Positions 41,940 to 51,450 are shown, counted from the first letter of the stretch. The stretch: 64,000 bases of DNA from CAYNST01 sp964434105 (GCA_964434105.1 CAYSTJ010000018.1:11949-75948); one strand, 5' to 3'. Made by a program: numbers and translations. Notes: generated by a model from the sequence alone, not told the origin.

Positions 41940-42660
41940 ACCACTGAACTTCACCCCGATTGGCATTGTGCGTTCATGCTTCCGGGACAAATTCGGTGTG
42001 CCCAGACAGGCAGGGCTGGCGCCTCATACGACCGGGTCAATCTGCATCAGCCCGCCGTTTCATGTGCGCGAGGCCTGGACCGATCTGCTGCGCTGTTCGC
42101 ATATCTGGGTACAGTTTGTTTTTCATCAACAGAAATCCGCCGACTGGAAGCCTCGTGTCAAAGCGCCCCGGCTGGGCGGCAATAAAACACTCAGTGTGTT
42201 CGCGTCACGGTCACCCAACCGGCCAAACGCCATCGGACTGTCAGCCCTGGCGCTGCGCGATATTCGTTTCGGTGTGGATTGCACACAGCTGGAGGTGACC
42301 GGCCTGGACCTGGTCGATGGGACGCCTGTGCTGGATATCAAGCCGTACGTCCCGTACGCGGATTGCCTGCAACAGGCGCGCAACGCCTGTGCATCCGGAC
42401 CGCCGGCAACAATTGCGGTTGAGTTCAGCGCGGCGGCAGACGATTTTCTCGTCCGTCGGGAAGCCGTGGGAGAGAGGCATTTGCGCGTCGTACTCATCGA
42501 AATATTGCAGCAGGACCCGCGGCCTGCATACCATGCAACAGCAGGGAGAGTTTACGCGATGCGATACGACACTCTGGAAATACGCTGGGTTTGCGTAAGC
42601 GGTGCCATTGGTGATCACATTCGCGTTGAAGCCATAGAGCAAACCCATTCGAGCTTATAG
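41914..42660 (+). CDS. trmO: tRNA (t6A37) N6-methyltransferase TrmO
   Basis: TrmO (TsaA) methylates t6A37 of threonine tRNA. The 248 residues contain the family motifs FTPIGIVRSCFRDKFGVPRQ, FASRSPNRPNAIGLS and LDIKPYVPYAD. The GTG start at 41914 follows CAGGAAA inside the end of the Smr gene (26-base overlap). The length is typical of the two-domain form. Confidence 0.93.
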   Translation: MRNTAAGNKPLNFTPIGIVRSCFRDKFGVPRQAGLAPHTTGSICISPPFHVREAWTDLLRCSHIWVQFVFHQQKSADWKPRVKAPRLGGNKTLSVFASRSPNRPNAIGLSALALRDIRFGVDCTQLEVTGLDLVDGTPVLDIKPYVPYADCLQQARNACASGPPATIAVEFSAAADDFLVRREAVGERHLRVVLIEILQQDPRPAYHATAGRVYAMRYDTLEIRWVCVSGAIGDHIRVEAIEQTHSSL

Positions 42661-42744
42661 GTGATTTGACTATTAGTTGGGTGCGTGTTATACCTCGGTA
42701 TCCGTGCCGGCCCATACTGAACGTTGCCAACGCGTAATAAACTT

Positions 42745-44262
42745 ATGGTTCTGATTCGCATCGTCATTGTTTTTCTGCTGAGTGGCATCTGGGCACAGGC
42801 TGCCCTCGGACGGCAATGGAGCGAATACCAGTCAGAAAACTTCACCATCTACTCGGATCGCAAGCCGTCTCAGGCGCGCACTATCCTGGCCGAATTCGAG
42901 CGTTATCACGACGTGGCCGAGCGCATCATGGGCCTGACGGATCGCAACCCTCTGGAACCGGCCCGCATATTCCTGTTTGCTGATCAGAAAGCCTATCAGG
43001 CGCTTGAGCCGGACGGACAGGTTATGGGTTTCTATCAGGAAACCGTGACTGGCCCACGCATGGCAGTCAGCGCCGGGTCCAGCCTGACCGATGTCAGTCT
43101 TATTCTGTTCCACGAATACGTACACCATTTGTTACGCCGCAAGCATGCCGACCGTATGCCGCTCTGGTATGACGAGGGCTGGGCAGATTTTCTGGCCAAT
43201 GTCGATATTGATAAAGACTCGGTGCTGGTGGGCAAGGTGCATCCGTGGCGAATGGCAGGGCTGTCAGAGCGTCTGTTACCTGTGTCCGAGCTATTGCGTC
43301 CAAAGCTCGAATCACCCGATCCGGACTATTGGGGTGCATATTACGCAACGTCCTGGTTACTGATGCATTATCTCAATTTGGGGTATCTGGCCGGTGGAGA
43401 AAAACACAGCGGGTCGCTGGCGCGTTACCTCCGTGCATGGCAGAAAGGCAAGGACCCTGTGATAGCCTTCGAGCTTGCCTTCGATATGAAGACTTCTGCG
43501 ATGGATGAACGGTTGCAGCGTTATATTGCCAAACACAGCTGGACCGGCTTTCGAATTCAGAGCGATATCTACCGTGGGTCCATTCAACAGCGTCGCCTGT
43601 CGCGTAATGAAGTGGCCTATCTGCTGGGCGATTTGGCGTATCAGGCCGGTCAGCCCGCCCTGGCACGCGCTTACCTGCGCAAAGTCGAAGCGGAGGACGT
43701 TTCGGTCGCCAGGGCGATGGCGCTGCGCGCAGTCATCGAAAGTCAGGATGGACAGATACCGCTGGCAAACCATTACATGAAATTTGCCATGGAAAAGCAG
43801 CCGGATAACCCGTTTGTATTGACCAGCGCCGCACAGATCAGCTGGAATAATCTGGTGCGCCTGCGTAACGCCGACCCGATTTCTGCGCGCATTATCGCCG
43901 GGCGGGTCCGGGATCTGGCCCGTCTGGCGCTGGCCCGGGACCGTCGCAACACAGAAGCCATGCGTTATCTCTGGCGGGCGGAGCGCCAGCTCGGTAATCA
44001 TGCGGAGGCACTGGAAACCATGCTGACCGCCTATCGGGCCCGGCCTACCGATGTCCGTATAAACTTCGAAATCGGCAGTTATTTTGCTGCCAGACACGAG
44101 CCGCAACGCGCTGATCCGTTTCTGCGCCGGGTCGTCAACTGGGATCATTCCCTTGTTCGTCGTCAGCAGGCGCTGGCACTCTTGAACCGAAGCGATGTCG
44201 CGCCCCCAGCGCTGGACGCGCCACCCCTGGGGATAGAGCAGCAGGCCAATCTTTTTCCCTGA
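42745..44262 (+). CDS. secreted metalloprotease-like protein (DUF1570/peptidase MA-like) with TPR repeats
   Basis: The 505-residue product starts at ATG 42745 with a signal peptide (VLIRIVIVFLLSGIWAQAALG). The zinc motif HEYVHH lies at 123-128, with E in WYDEGWADFLA about 20 residues later, as in gluzincin-type DUF1570/MA peptidases. The C-terminal half is helical with TPR-like repeats (RAYLRKVEAEDVSVARAMAL and AERQLGNHAEALETMLTAYR). The substrate is unknown. No ribosome-binding site is apparent, and an upstream TTG (42724) is a possible alternative start. Confidence 0.75.
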   Translation: MVLIRIVIVFLLSGIWAQAALGRQWSEYQSENFTIYSDRKPSQARTILAEFERYHDVAERIMGLTDRNPLEPARIFLFADQKAYQALEPDGQVMGFYQETVTGPRMAVSAGSSLTDVSLILFHEYVHHLLRRKHADRMPLWYDEGWADFLANVDIDKDSVLVGKVHPWRMAGLSERLLPVSELLRPKLESPDPDYWGAYYATSWLLMHYLNLGYLAGGEKHSGSLARYLRAWQKGKDPVIAFELAFDMKTSAMDERLQRYIAKHSWTGFRIQSDIYRGSIQQRRLSRNEVAYLLGDLAYQAGQPALARAYLRKVEAEDVSVARAMALRAVIESQDGQIPLANHYMKFAMEKQPDNPFVLTSAAQISWNNLVRLRNADPISARIIAGRVRDLARLALARDRRNTEAMRYLWRAERQLGNHAEALETMLTAYRARPTDVRINFEIGSYFAARHEPQRADPFLRRVVNWDHSLVRRQQALALLNRSDVAPPALDAPPLGIEQQANLFP

Positions 44263-44314
44263 CCCGAATATTTATAATGGACATGAAATTTTTGGGCTTT
44301 ATGAAATACGCGGG

Positions 44315-45223
44315 CTACTGCAATATCTCCAGTCGATCCCCGTATTTGTCGATAAATCGTTTTGTGAGAACGGCGTTCTCCGAAGCGTCCAGAAACGGAT
44401 TATTCAGCAACATCACTTTTTTCGTCTGCTGCAGCAACTGTGCCTCGACATCGGGAAATGTTCGACTGAACAGCGCGGGCAAACTCCCCCGGGATGCGGC
44501 GATTTCAAGTCCCCGTTGCAGGCGTCGGGCCAGTTCGGGTTGTTGTCGGTTCACATACAAATAGAATGGAAACGGATAAAAAATGGTAACCGTGTCAACG
44601 ATTGCGTATTGCTGTTGATGGTTCGGTACATTATTTACTGAATCATAGATCTCGAGAATACTCAAAGGCAGATAATCATAGCGACGCAGGGAGAGCATGG
44701 GAAACAGCGCATCAAAGGTTTGCGACTCCACGACCGGAAGACCATTCGACCTCAAAATGTGCACCTCCGACCAGCTGGTTCCCTGACCGGCGTTCAGCTC
44801 CTTGAATTCGTTGATTGATCCGATCTTCTGAAAATCCGCAACATCGGCTGGATTGACGACTATGGCGCGGAATCCCAGCAGTCCGTTGAATACCGGATAG
44901 GTCAGGCGAATAACCTTATTAATATCGAGATAGGGTCCCATCCAGTCGGGGGCGAACAGGGTGTTGATATTGTCGCCCCGCTCGGCTTCCTTCTTGGATC
45001 GTGTCGGAGACAGGGCGTTGGAATAATATTCGACCCGATAGTCACCGAATTCCTCACGGGTTTCCTCCAGCACCAGTGCCAGCAGGTCCGTTAAATACTG
45101 ACGCAGCTTGGGCGAGTAGTCCTGATTGAAGTGCTTGACGACGGTCTGTTCGGCGGCGGCAATTGGTGCGCAGCAGCTCAACCACAGAAGGATACAGCGC
45201 AGGCACATTCGGATTGGCATCAT
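44315..45223 (-). CDS. periplasmic solute-binding-protein-like protein (ABC SBP_3 type)
   Basis: The 302-residue protein starts MMPIRMCLRCILLWLSCC and has a signal peptide ending AAAEQT. The body is in the style of family-3 solute-binding domains that have been reused as sensors: YLTDLLALVLEETREEFGDY, INTLFAPDWMGPYLDI and LRRYDYLPLSILEIYD. No transporter permease or ATPase is near, so a stand-alone ligand-sensing role is likely (inference). The frame extends upstream into a family A element without support. The histidine kinase gene begins 683 bases away on the other strand. Confidence 0.7.
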   Translation of the reverse strand: MMPIRMCLRCILLWLSCCAPIAAAEQTVVKHFNQDYSPKLRQYLTDLLALVLEETREEFGDYRVEYYSNALSPTRSKKEAERGDNINTLFAPDWMGPYLDINKVIRLTYPVFNGLLGFRAIVVNPADVADFQKIGSINEFKELNAGQGTSWSEVHILRSNGLPVVESQTFDALFPMLSLRRYDYLPLSILEIYDSVNNVPNHQQQYAIVDTVTIFYPFPFYLYVNRQQPELARRLQRGLEIAASRGSLPALFSRTFPDVEAQLLQQTKKVMLLNNPFLDASENAVLTKRFIDKYGDRLEILQ

Positions 45224-45256
45224 GGGCAGTCCCGACGAAAAATAGCATGTTCTGTT

Positions 45257-45483
45257 GTAACTATTCAGCGCACCCCCGATTTGCGCCTGCACCTACAAAT
45301 GAAAACTGCGTTAAAAAATGGTCACAAATCTGTCGGGAACAGCTTTGAACGTCTGGCCAGGCGGCTCGTAGAGCGACGCGCAGGAAACGTGACGTATGTA
45401 TACGGGCAAACTCACATTTTTCGCCTTGCTCTGAACAAGTCTGGACGCAATCTGAACTGTTACGACACGGACTGAATAGTTAC
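45257..45483 (-). mobile_element. family A element, copy 3 (227 bp, long form)
   Basis: The ends are GTAACTATTCAGC and CTGAATAGTTAC, as in the short copies. The flanks GTTCTGTT (45249-45256) and ATTCTGTT (45484-45491) match at 7 of 8 bases. It carries an extra internal segment of about 86 bp relative to copies 1 and 2, inserted before CATTTTTTAACGCAG. Confidence 0.85.
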
Positions 45484-45536
45484 ATTCTGTTAAATAATAG
45501 ACCATGCCATCCTGATTACTGCATTCCGTCAGAAAT

Positions 45537-45744
45537 GTCACTAACCAGCTTACGCCTCGCTGTGCCGATGACTGCGTTAAAAATGGTCATGACCTGTCAG
45601 CAGCAGGTTTGAACGCCCGGCCAGGCAACCCGAAGGGCGACGCACTGAAAGCGCGGCATAGTGAACGAGTAAACGCATATTTTCGGCGTGCTTTGAATAA
45701 TCCGGCTACCATCTGAACCGTTACGGCAGGTAATGAATGGTTAC
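45537..45744 (-). mobile_element. family A element, copy 4 (208 bp, diverged long form)
   Basis: The right part (as read on the minus strand) includes GTAACCATTCATT at the left end, CGAAAATATGCGTTTACTCGT, and ATTTTTAACGCAG, all diverged from the other copies; the outer end is GTCACTAACCAGC. The flanks TCAGAAAT and TCGGAACG agree at 5 of 8 positions, fitting an old duplication. It carries the same long internal segment type as copy 3. Confidence 0.75.
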
Positions 45745-45905
45745 TCGGAACGGGCAATTGCGCGTATTCTGGTGATAAAGACGCGTGAAACGGCACGTAA
45801 AAGGTATAAAAAACGCAATAGATGATGCGCTTGCCGTGTCGTGTGGGCAGGATAAGAATCACAGGTCTATATTGAAAGGAACTGTATTCTGATATCAGGA
45901 ACCCA

Positions 45906-47501
45906 ATGAACGACCACCGTACGTCATCGGCGCCGCCGACCGGCAACAAAAGTCTGCGAACGGCATTATTGCTGGCACTGCTGGGATGCATTGCCTTGCC
46001 GGCACTGATCAGCGGCAGTTTCCTGATCTGGAGTAATTATCACCGGACGATAGAAAAGGAATCCATGGCGGCCGCCGAGGGTTACGCGGATATTCTGGAA
46101 GGCGGTCTGGCAGTGGCGTTGTGGAATGTATCGCCGGATATTGGCCAGTCTATTATGGACAGCGTAAAGATCGACCGGTCTGTGGTGTCCATTACAGTCT
46201 TTGCCGAGGACGGACAGCTATTCCTGAGTATGGAGCGCGATGATGACGGCGCCGGTGCGCCGACCGAAACCGTCGAACTTCGCCGGAAAATCAGCTATCA
46301 CGGAAACGAAGTCGGCGCTGTATCTCTGGTTTACAGTCTTGAGTCCGCCAGGGCGCGCGCCTTGAACGAAACCAAGTTGCTGATTACCACGATCGTAATG
46401 CAATTGGTTTTTTCACTGACGACCATACTGTTCCTGCTGCACAATCGGGTAATCGGTCCTCTGAGCAAGCTGGACAGGGCCGCCGCCGGCATTGCGGCGG
46501 GGGACTTGAAGACTGCCATACCGGTTCTGCGCAACGACGAATTCGGTGCGCTGTCCAGCCGGCTGGAGGTTATGCGCGGGGCGCTACAGCGCAATATTCA
46601 CGAGCTGGAAAGTCGTGTCGAGGCCCGAACCGGGGAGCTGATGTCGGTTAATGCCGAGTTGCGCGGTACACTGGAGCGACTGGAGGAAGCCCAGGAAAGC
46701 CTGATTCAATCCGAGAAGCTGGCAGCGCTTGGCGCACTGGTCGCCGGGGTTGCCCACGAATTGAATACGCCCATCGGTAACGGTTTGACGGTGGCGACGT
46801 CCATGAACGAGACCTGTAAACAATTGCAGATCCAGATGACCAAGGGGTTGACGCGGTCAGCCCTTGCACGCTTCACAGACGATATGACCGAAGGCTCCTC
46901 ACTGGTTCACCGCAATCTGGAGCGGGCGTCCGAGCTGGTGCAGAGCTTTAAGCAGGTGGCCATTGACCGAACCAGCGTCGCGCGCCGGGAATTCATGCTT
47001 TCCGCCATTATCAATGAGACCTGCCTTACCCTGTCACCGATGCTTAAGCGCACCCCCTATGTTGTCGATATTCAGATAGAGCAGGACGTTAAACTGGACA
47101 GTTTCCCCGGGCCGCTCGGTCAGGTTATTACCAACCTGTTGAATAATGCCGTCATACACGCCTTTGAGGATCGTGATTTTGGCCGGATAGGCATCGCCAG
47201 CAAAGTATACGAGGAGACGGTGGCGCTGATCATAGAGGATGATGGCAGAGGAATGAAGAAAGAGCACCAGGATCGCATATTCGACCCTTTTTTCACGACA
47301 AAACTGGGCGCGGGCGGTAATGGCTTGGGTATGCATATCGTGCACAATATTGTCACAGGAATGCTGGGCGGGCAGATTTCCCTGGAATCTGAACCCGGCA
47401 GGGGCACACGTTTTGTGCTGACTTTACCTCTGCGTTCGCCGCAGATTGCCAACGCCGGCCACGATAATCTTTCGGGGCTGGATAGTGTATCGAGCTTTTG
47501 A
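45906..47501 (+). CDS. membrane histidine kinase
   Basis: The 531-residue protein has a first membrane segment at about 17-43, a periplasmic sensor loop (about 44-160) and a second segment at about 164-180. A HAMP linker, a coiled region and a HisKA-type domain follow, with H284 in VAGVAHELNTPIG. The ATPase domain contains NLLNNAVIHAF, EDDGRGMKKEH and GAGGNGLGMHIV. It is a sensor kinase of unknown signal. The start is at ATG 45906. It lies 59 bases before a REC-EAL gene, the likely response-regulator partner. Phosphotransfer to D98 of that protein is inferred. Confidence 0.93.
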   Translation: MNDHRTSSAPPTGNKSLRTALLLALLGCIALPALISGSFLIWSNYHRTIEKESMAAAEGYADILEGGLAVALWNVSPDIGQSIMDSVKIDRSVVSITVFAEDGQLFLSMERDDDGAGAPTETVELRRKISYHGNEVGAVSLVYSLESARARALNETKLLITTIVMQLVFSLTTILFLLHNRVIGPLSKLDRAAAGIAAGDLKTAIPVLRNDEFGALSSRLEVMRGALQRNIHELESRVEARTGELMSVNAELRGTLERLEEAQESLIQSEKLAALGALVAGVAHELNTPIGNGLTVATSMNETCKQLQIQMTKGLTRSALARFTDDMTEGSSLVHRNLERASELVQSFKQVAIDRTSVARREFMLSAIINETCLTLSPMLKRTPYVVDIQIEQDVKLDSFPGPLGQVITNLLNNAVIHAFEDRDFGRIGIASKVYEETVALIIEDDGRGMKKEHQDRIFDPFFTTKLGAGGNGLGMHIVHNIVTGMLGGQISLESEPGRGTRFVLTLPLRSPQIANAGHDNLSGLDSVSSF

Positions 47502-47560
47502 CGCGGCCAGGTTGTTCAGGGGCCCGAAAGGCATGCCAGTTATTTAGAGTTGGTTGAAAG

Positions 47561-49828
47561 ATGTCAATGAACAATGATGAGAATGCCGGAACAATAAACC
47601 TGCAAGACGACGATGCACTGGTTTTCGTGGATGAAGCTGGATCTGATTCAGGTCCTGGCCAGTTGTCGGCGACGTCCGATGTCTGGCACATTCTTATTGC
47701 AGACGACGAAAAAGATGTTCATCAGGCGACCCGGTTTGCATTGCGTGATACCACGATACTTGGCCGGAGTCTGGAATTTCATTCCGCATACAATACAGCC
47801 GACGTGCTGGATATATTAAAAAGAAACGGCAATATAGCGGTCATTTTTCTTGATGTGGTCATGGATACCTCCAATGCAGGTCTGGACCTTGTGCCGGTTA
47901 TTCGAGAGCAATTAAAAGATTCTGCCGTACGGATCATATTGCGCACGGGTGAACCCAATCAGGCGCCCGAGCTGGATGTTATCCGAAACTACGACATCAA
48001 TGATTACCGCCTGAAATCCGAATTGACACAGAGCCGCCTGTATACAACATTGATTTCGGCAATTCGGTCATACCAGCAGATTCGCACCATCGAAAACAGT
48101 AAAAAGGGGCTCGATCTGATTCTCCGCTCGAGCGCGACCCTGATGACCAAGGAAGGACTCAATACGTTTTCCCAGGGCGTCATTATGCATATCGCCGCGT
48201 TGCTGGAGGTGCCGCCGGAAGGCTTGATTTGTGCCTGCAGAAACCATTTAAGCGAGAATGACAAGTTCGTCATAATCGCAGCAGCGGGGGATTATAGTGA
48301 CTATGTCGATCGCGATCTTAATGATCTGGAGGTTTCTGCCGCTCAGGCGTTACTGCAGGAAAGTCTGCTGGGCAAAAAAAACATTATCGGCGATTGTGGT
48401 GTAGCGCTATATCTCGGCAGTCATGTCCGCGGCGCCATGAGCTGCTATATTGCCAGTCCGCATAAAATGAGTGAGGTCGATCAGGATCTGCTGGAAATGT
48501 TTTGCCGCAATATCTCGTTGTGTGCGGATAATATCAGCTTCCTGGAGCGACTGAGAACCTATGCATTTACGGATACGCTGCTGGGGTTGCCAAATCGCAA
48601 CGCGCTGGAAGAGGAAATCGATTCCCACAAACTTTCCATGACTGCCATTCCTTATTCGCTTGCCCTGATTGATATAGACAATTTTGCCGAGATCAACGCC
48701 GTGTTGGGGCAGGACTACGGCGATCGTCTGCTGAAGACCGCAGCAGAACGTATTCGCAACGGCTTTGCCCAGCCCAATATGGTGGCGCGGGTTGGCGGCG
48801 ACACTTTTGCAGTTTTCGGGCCGAGTTCGCACATCAATAAAAGACAGTTGTTGCAGGCCTTTGTCAATCCGTTCCAGATTGGCAGCGAACTGCAGTTGCT
48901 CAGCGCGACGGCCAGTGTCGTGGCACTTGATCTGGTAAAAGGCGGCGGTTCGGAAGCCATCAAGGACGCCAGCATCGCGCTGAAACAGGGCAAGAACTGC
49001 GGGCGGGGCGAAGTCATTGTCTACCAGCGCAATATGGTGACGGCGGCGCGCGATCGACTGGAACTCCTGAAAAATCTGAGGGCGGCATTCGAGCAGAATC
49101 AGCTGTTTTTGATGTTTCAGCCGAAACTCCGCCTCAAGGATCTCAAAGTTACCGGATTTGAAGCCCTGATTCGCTGGCGGGACAGCACCGGTCAGTTTAT
49201 TCCTCCTTCGGAGTTCATTCCGCTCGCAGAGCAGTCCGGTCTGATAATCCGGATGGGTGAGTGGATTTTGCGGAGTGCCATCCGCGAACTGGGCTTTTTG
49301 CGCGAAAAGGGTTACACCGATGTAAGCATGGCCGTCAATCTGTCGGTCGCGCAGCTACAACACCCGGATTTTATTGAGATGCTTGAACGGGTGATGGGCG
49401 AGAGTGAGATACCGGCCAGCGCCATTGAACTGGAGGTCACTGAATCCGTCGCCATGGGTGATATGGAAGAGAACCTTGAGCGGCTGCGACGGATACGGGC
49501 CATGGGTTTCAAGCTATCAATGGACGACTTTGGAACCGGCTTTTCGTCGTTGACCTATCTGCAGCAAATGCCTATCAGCTGCCTTAAAATTGATCGGTCA
49601 TTTGTGAATACCTGTAACACGGAGAGTGGACGTAAAATTGCCGAGATGATTGTGCAGCTGGGCAAAACACTCGGACTGGTCGTCATAGCCGAGGGCGTGG
49701 AAGAGGCGTCGCAGGGGGAATTGCTGAAGGTCATGGGGTGTCACGAGGTCCAGGGATTCTTTTATGCCCGACCGATGCCGCGCGATGTCTTGCTGCAGTG
49801 GCTGGAAGAGAATAGGTCGGCACAGTAA
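47561..49828 (+). CDS. response regulator with DUF3369, degenerate GGDEF and EAL domains
   Basis: The 755 residues read in order: receiver domain with phospho-acceptor D98 (VIFLDVVMD), DUF3369-type sensor segment, GGDEF domain, EAL domain. The GGDEF signature is changed to GGDTF (412-416), so diguanylate cyclase activity is probably lost. The EAL half keeps its catalytic set: FEALIRW (E534), NLSVAQL, LEVTES, DDFGTGFSS, LKIDRSF, AEGVEE and QGFFYARP. It is probably an active cyclic-di-GMP phosphodiesterase controlled by the kinase 59 bases upstream. Two PilZ proteins in this window could be downstream effectors (inference). Confidence 0.92.
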   Translation: MSMNNDENAGTINLQDDDALVFVDEAGSDSGPGQLSATSDVWHILIADDEKDVHQATRFALRDTTILGRSLEFHSAYNTADVLDILKRNGNIAVIFLDVVMDTSNAGLDLVPVIREQLKDSAVRIILRTGEPNQAPELDVIRNYDINDYRLKSELTQSRLYTTLISAIRSYQQIRTIENSKKGLDLILRSSATLMTKEGLNTFSQGVIMHIAALLEVPPEGLICACRNHLSENDKFVIIAAAGDYSDYVDRDLNDLEVSAAQALLQESLLGKKNIIGDCGVALYLGSHVRGAMSCYIASPHKMSEVDQDLLEMFCRNISLCADNISFLERLRTYAFTDTLLGLPNRNALEEEIDSHKLSMTAIPYSLALIDIDNFAEINAVLGQDYGDRLLKTAAERIRNGFAQPNMVARVGGDTFAVFGPSSHINKRQLLQAFVNPFQIGSELQLLSATASVVALDLVKGGGSEAIKDASIALKQGKNCGRGEVIVYQRNMVTAARDRLELLKNLRAAFEQNQLFLMFQPKLRLKDLKVTGFEALIRWRDSTGQFIPPSEFIPLAEQSGLIIRMGEWILRSAIRELGFLREKGYTDVSMAVNLSVAQLQHPDFIEMLERVMGESEIPASAIELEVTESVAMGDMEENLERLRRIRAMGFKLSMDDFGTGFSSLTYLQQMPISCLKIDRSFVNTCNTESGRKIAEMIVQLGKTLGLVVIAEGVEEASQGELLKVMGCHEVQGFFYARPMPRDVLLQWLEENRSAQ

Positions 49829-49917
49829 CACGCACCGGGTACGCGACCCTGGGGAATTGCCTGTGACGCGGGCGAATCGGCGCCGGCACGCGGGCGTAAC
49901 GATGAGACGGCCGGGGC

Positions 49918-50544
49918 TCAATCAGTAATCCTGCCGAACCGAACGCAGGCACGCCCGGCGGTTACTTCCAGCACGGCCTGTTCCAGTGCGCCGGTGTCCC
50001 GAGCGGCGCATTGACATCGGAGAATGACCGATTCGCTGTATTCTGCGCTGACATCGGTTACCCCGTATTGCCGCAAACAGTGACGCACCCGCTCCTCATC
50101 GGCAAACCCGGCATTGACAGCTACGTCAACCAAGGCAACCTGTTCAATAAGTATCGCCTGGTCGAGCGCGGCTGATACTGCCTGACCATAGGCTCGTACC
50201 AGACCACCGGCTCCCAGCTTGATCCCGCCGAAGTATCGCACCACGCAACAAAAGATATCACTGACATCGCGTAACATCAGCACATTCAACATGGGTTTAC
50301 CGGCGGTGCCGCCGGGTTCGCCATCATCGTTGCAACCCGCGGACTGGGCATGCCCCGGTCCACCAAAGTTGTAGGCCCAGCATATATGCCTGGCATCAGG
50401 ATGCACGCGGCGCAGTTCAGCCAGGTGCGCAAAACCGGCCTCGCGGCTTGTGCAGGGCCAGATGTGACAAATAAACCGGCTGCGCTTTTCTTCATGGGCA
50501 GCCTGAACCGGGTGACTCAGGGTCTGTTGGCGCTTGATTATCAT
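49918..50544 (-). CDS. YigZ/IMPACT-family protein
   Basis: The 208-residue protein contains the IMPACT motif set: EEKRSRFICHIWP, HPDARHICWAYNFG, DDGEPGGTAGKPML and VVRYFGGIKLGAGGLVRAYG. E. coli YigZ is of unknown biochemical role; related eukaryotic IMPACT proteins influence Gcn2. The start ATG 50544 and the first eight residues (MIIKRQQT) lie inside the end of the family B element at 50520. No other plausible start codon exists before the conserved core. No good ribosome-binding site precedes it. Confidence 0.85.
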   Translation of the reverse strand: MIIKRQQTLSHPVQAAHEEKRSRFICHIWPCTSREAGFAHLAELRRVHPDARHICWAYNFGGPGHAQSAGCNDDGEPGGTAGKPMLNVLMLRDVSDIFCCVVRYFGGIKLGAGGLVRAYGQAVSAALDQAILIEQVALVDVAVNAGFADEERVRHCLRQYGVTDVSAEYSESVILRCQCAARDTGALEQAVLEVTAGRACVRFGRITD

Positions 50545-50793
50545 CGCGGCGGGTGGCCATGTATGCGAGCGGCTGGTCGCTGTTCCCAATAAGCGAAGGA
50601 GAACAATGGCAGGCGAAAAACTGGCAGGCGAAAAAATGGCCACTGCCCGTCGGGTCGCGTTTGAAAACACACCACTTGTCGTTGCTCCTCGCTCATCTGG
50701 AGTGACCGAACCACACTCATCGCGCCAGCATGCCGCATCACAATATTGGCGCGTTTTCAAACGTAACAGAGGCGATGATGAAACGTCAACCGA
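50520..50793 (+). mobile_element. family B fold-back element, copy 3 (about 274 bp), overlapping the yigZ start
   Basis: The left end is GGGTCTGTTGGCGCTTGATT and the right end GATGATGAAACGTCAACCGAC, both diverged from copy 1. It is larger than copy 1 and contains internal inverted pairs: CGTTTGAAAAC (50658-50668) with GTTTTCAAACG (50753-50763), and GTGGCCAT with ATGGCCAC. Shared inner text with copy 1 includes AATAAGCGA and CAGGCGAAAAA-type segments. Confidence 0.75.
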
Positions 50794-50994
50794 CGCGGGC
50801 GTCAACCCTGCGATATTCTGGCGGCGTTGCCCGGTAAGCGCCCGGGCGAATTGGCTTGCGTCAGCGGTCAGCCGACTGTTCGTGAACTTGAAAAACTGGT
50901 TAACCCACCCGGTTTGGGTTATCGTGTGCTCGCCCGGACCGGTACGGGAAAATACGCCGGTCAGTCCGTGTGTCGGTACCCGCCGGAGACCCTA
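50545..50994. other. intergenic region yigZ / lipoprotein gene
   Basis: The 450-base gap is mostly the family B element (to 50793) and then about 200 bases of leader for the lipoprotein gene. Several open frames here are short and have no support. No further repeat or RNA gene was recognised. Confidence 0.6.
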
Positions 50995-51450
50995 ATGCAA
51001 AATCCATCTATTACGCTGTTTCTATTTGTTGTTATGCTTACAGGCTGTGGGACGACGAATGTGTGTCTCCCCGGGGAAGGGCGGCCGCTCGTAGCCGGTA
51101 CACAGGCCCAGGTGGTCAAGGTTTCGCTTGATGCGGCGGGCAAGCCGGCTGTTGATGTCGAGCCGGTCATTGCTTTGCCAGGTGAAAGGGTGATATTCGC
51201 CGGACCCCCGGTTTTTACTTTGCGTTTTGTTAACGATTCGCCATTATCACCCCGCGAGTTTCTGACAGAATTCGGTGCGTTGTCACTGGCGTTACCAAAA
51301 CGGGATTTCAGCCAGCGCGATTTTCTGAATTCAATCGAAAATGTTGAGCTTTCTGTGCTTCTGAATAATCACCAGGGAATCAGGGTTTACCCGTATGAAA
51401 TACTGGTTAATGGGAAGTCGTTAACGTCCCATCTGATTATGCCGGAGTAA
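50995..51450 (+). CDS. small lipoprotein of unknown function
   Basis: ATG 50995 with GGAG about 8 bases upstream gives 151 residues starting MQNPSITLFLFVVMLTGC. The lipobox is MLTGC|G. The body has no domain I recognise: beta-rich text (VIFAGPPVFTLRFVNDSPLS). It lies 63 bases before the CRP-like regulator, in the same direction. A longer in-frame start at 50827 overlaps no known feature and is not used. Confidence 0.75.
   Translation: MQNPSITLFLFVVMLTGCGTTNVCLPGEGRPLVAGTQAQVVKVSLDAAGKPAVDVEPVIALPGERVIFAGPPVFTLRFVNDSPLSPREFLTEFGALSLALPKRDFSQRDFLNSIENVELSVLLNNHQGIRVYPYEILVNGKSLTSHLIMPE

Larger units (their letters stand above)
45224..45905. other. 682-base intergenic region with two family A elements
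   Basis: The region between the solute-binding-like gene (leftward) and the kinase gene (rightward) contains family A copies 3 and 4 in the same orientation, 53 bases apart. From 45753 to 45905 there is only the kinase leader, with AAAGGAAC about 25 bases before the ATG. Nothing else was recognised. Confidence 0.7.
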
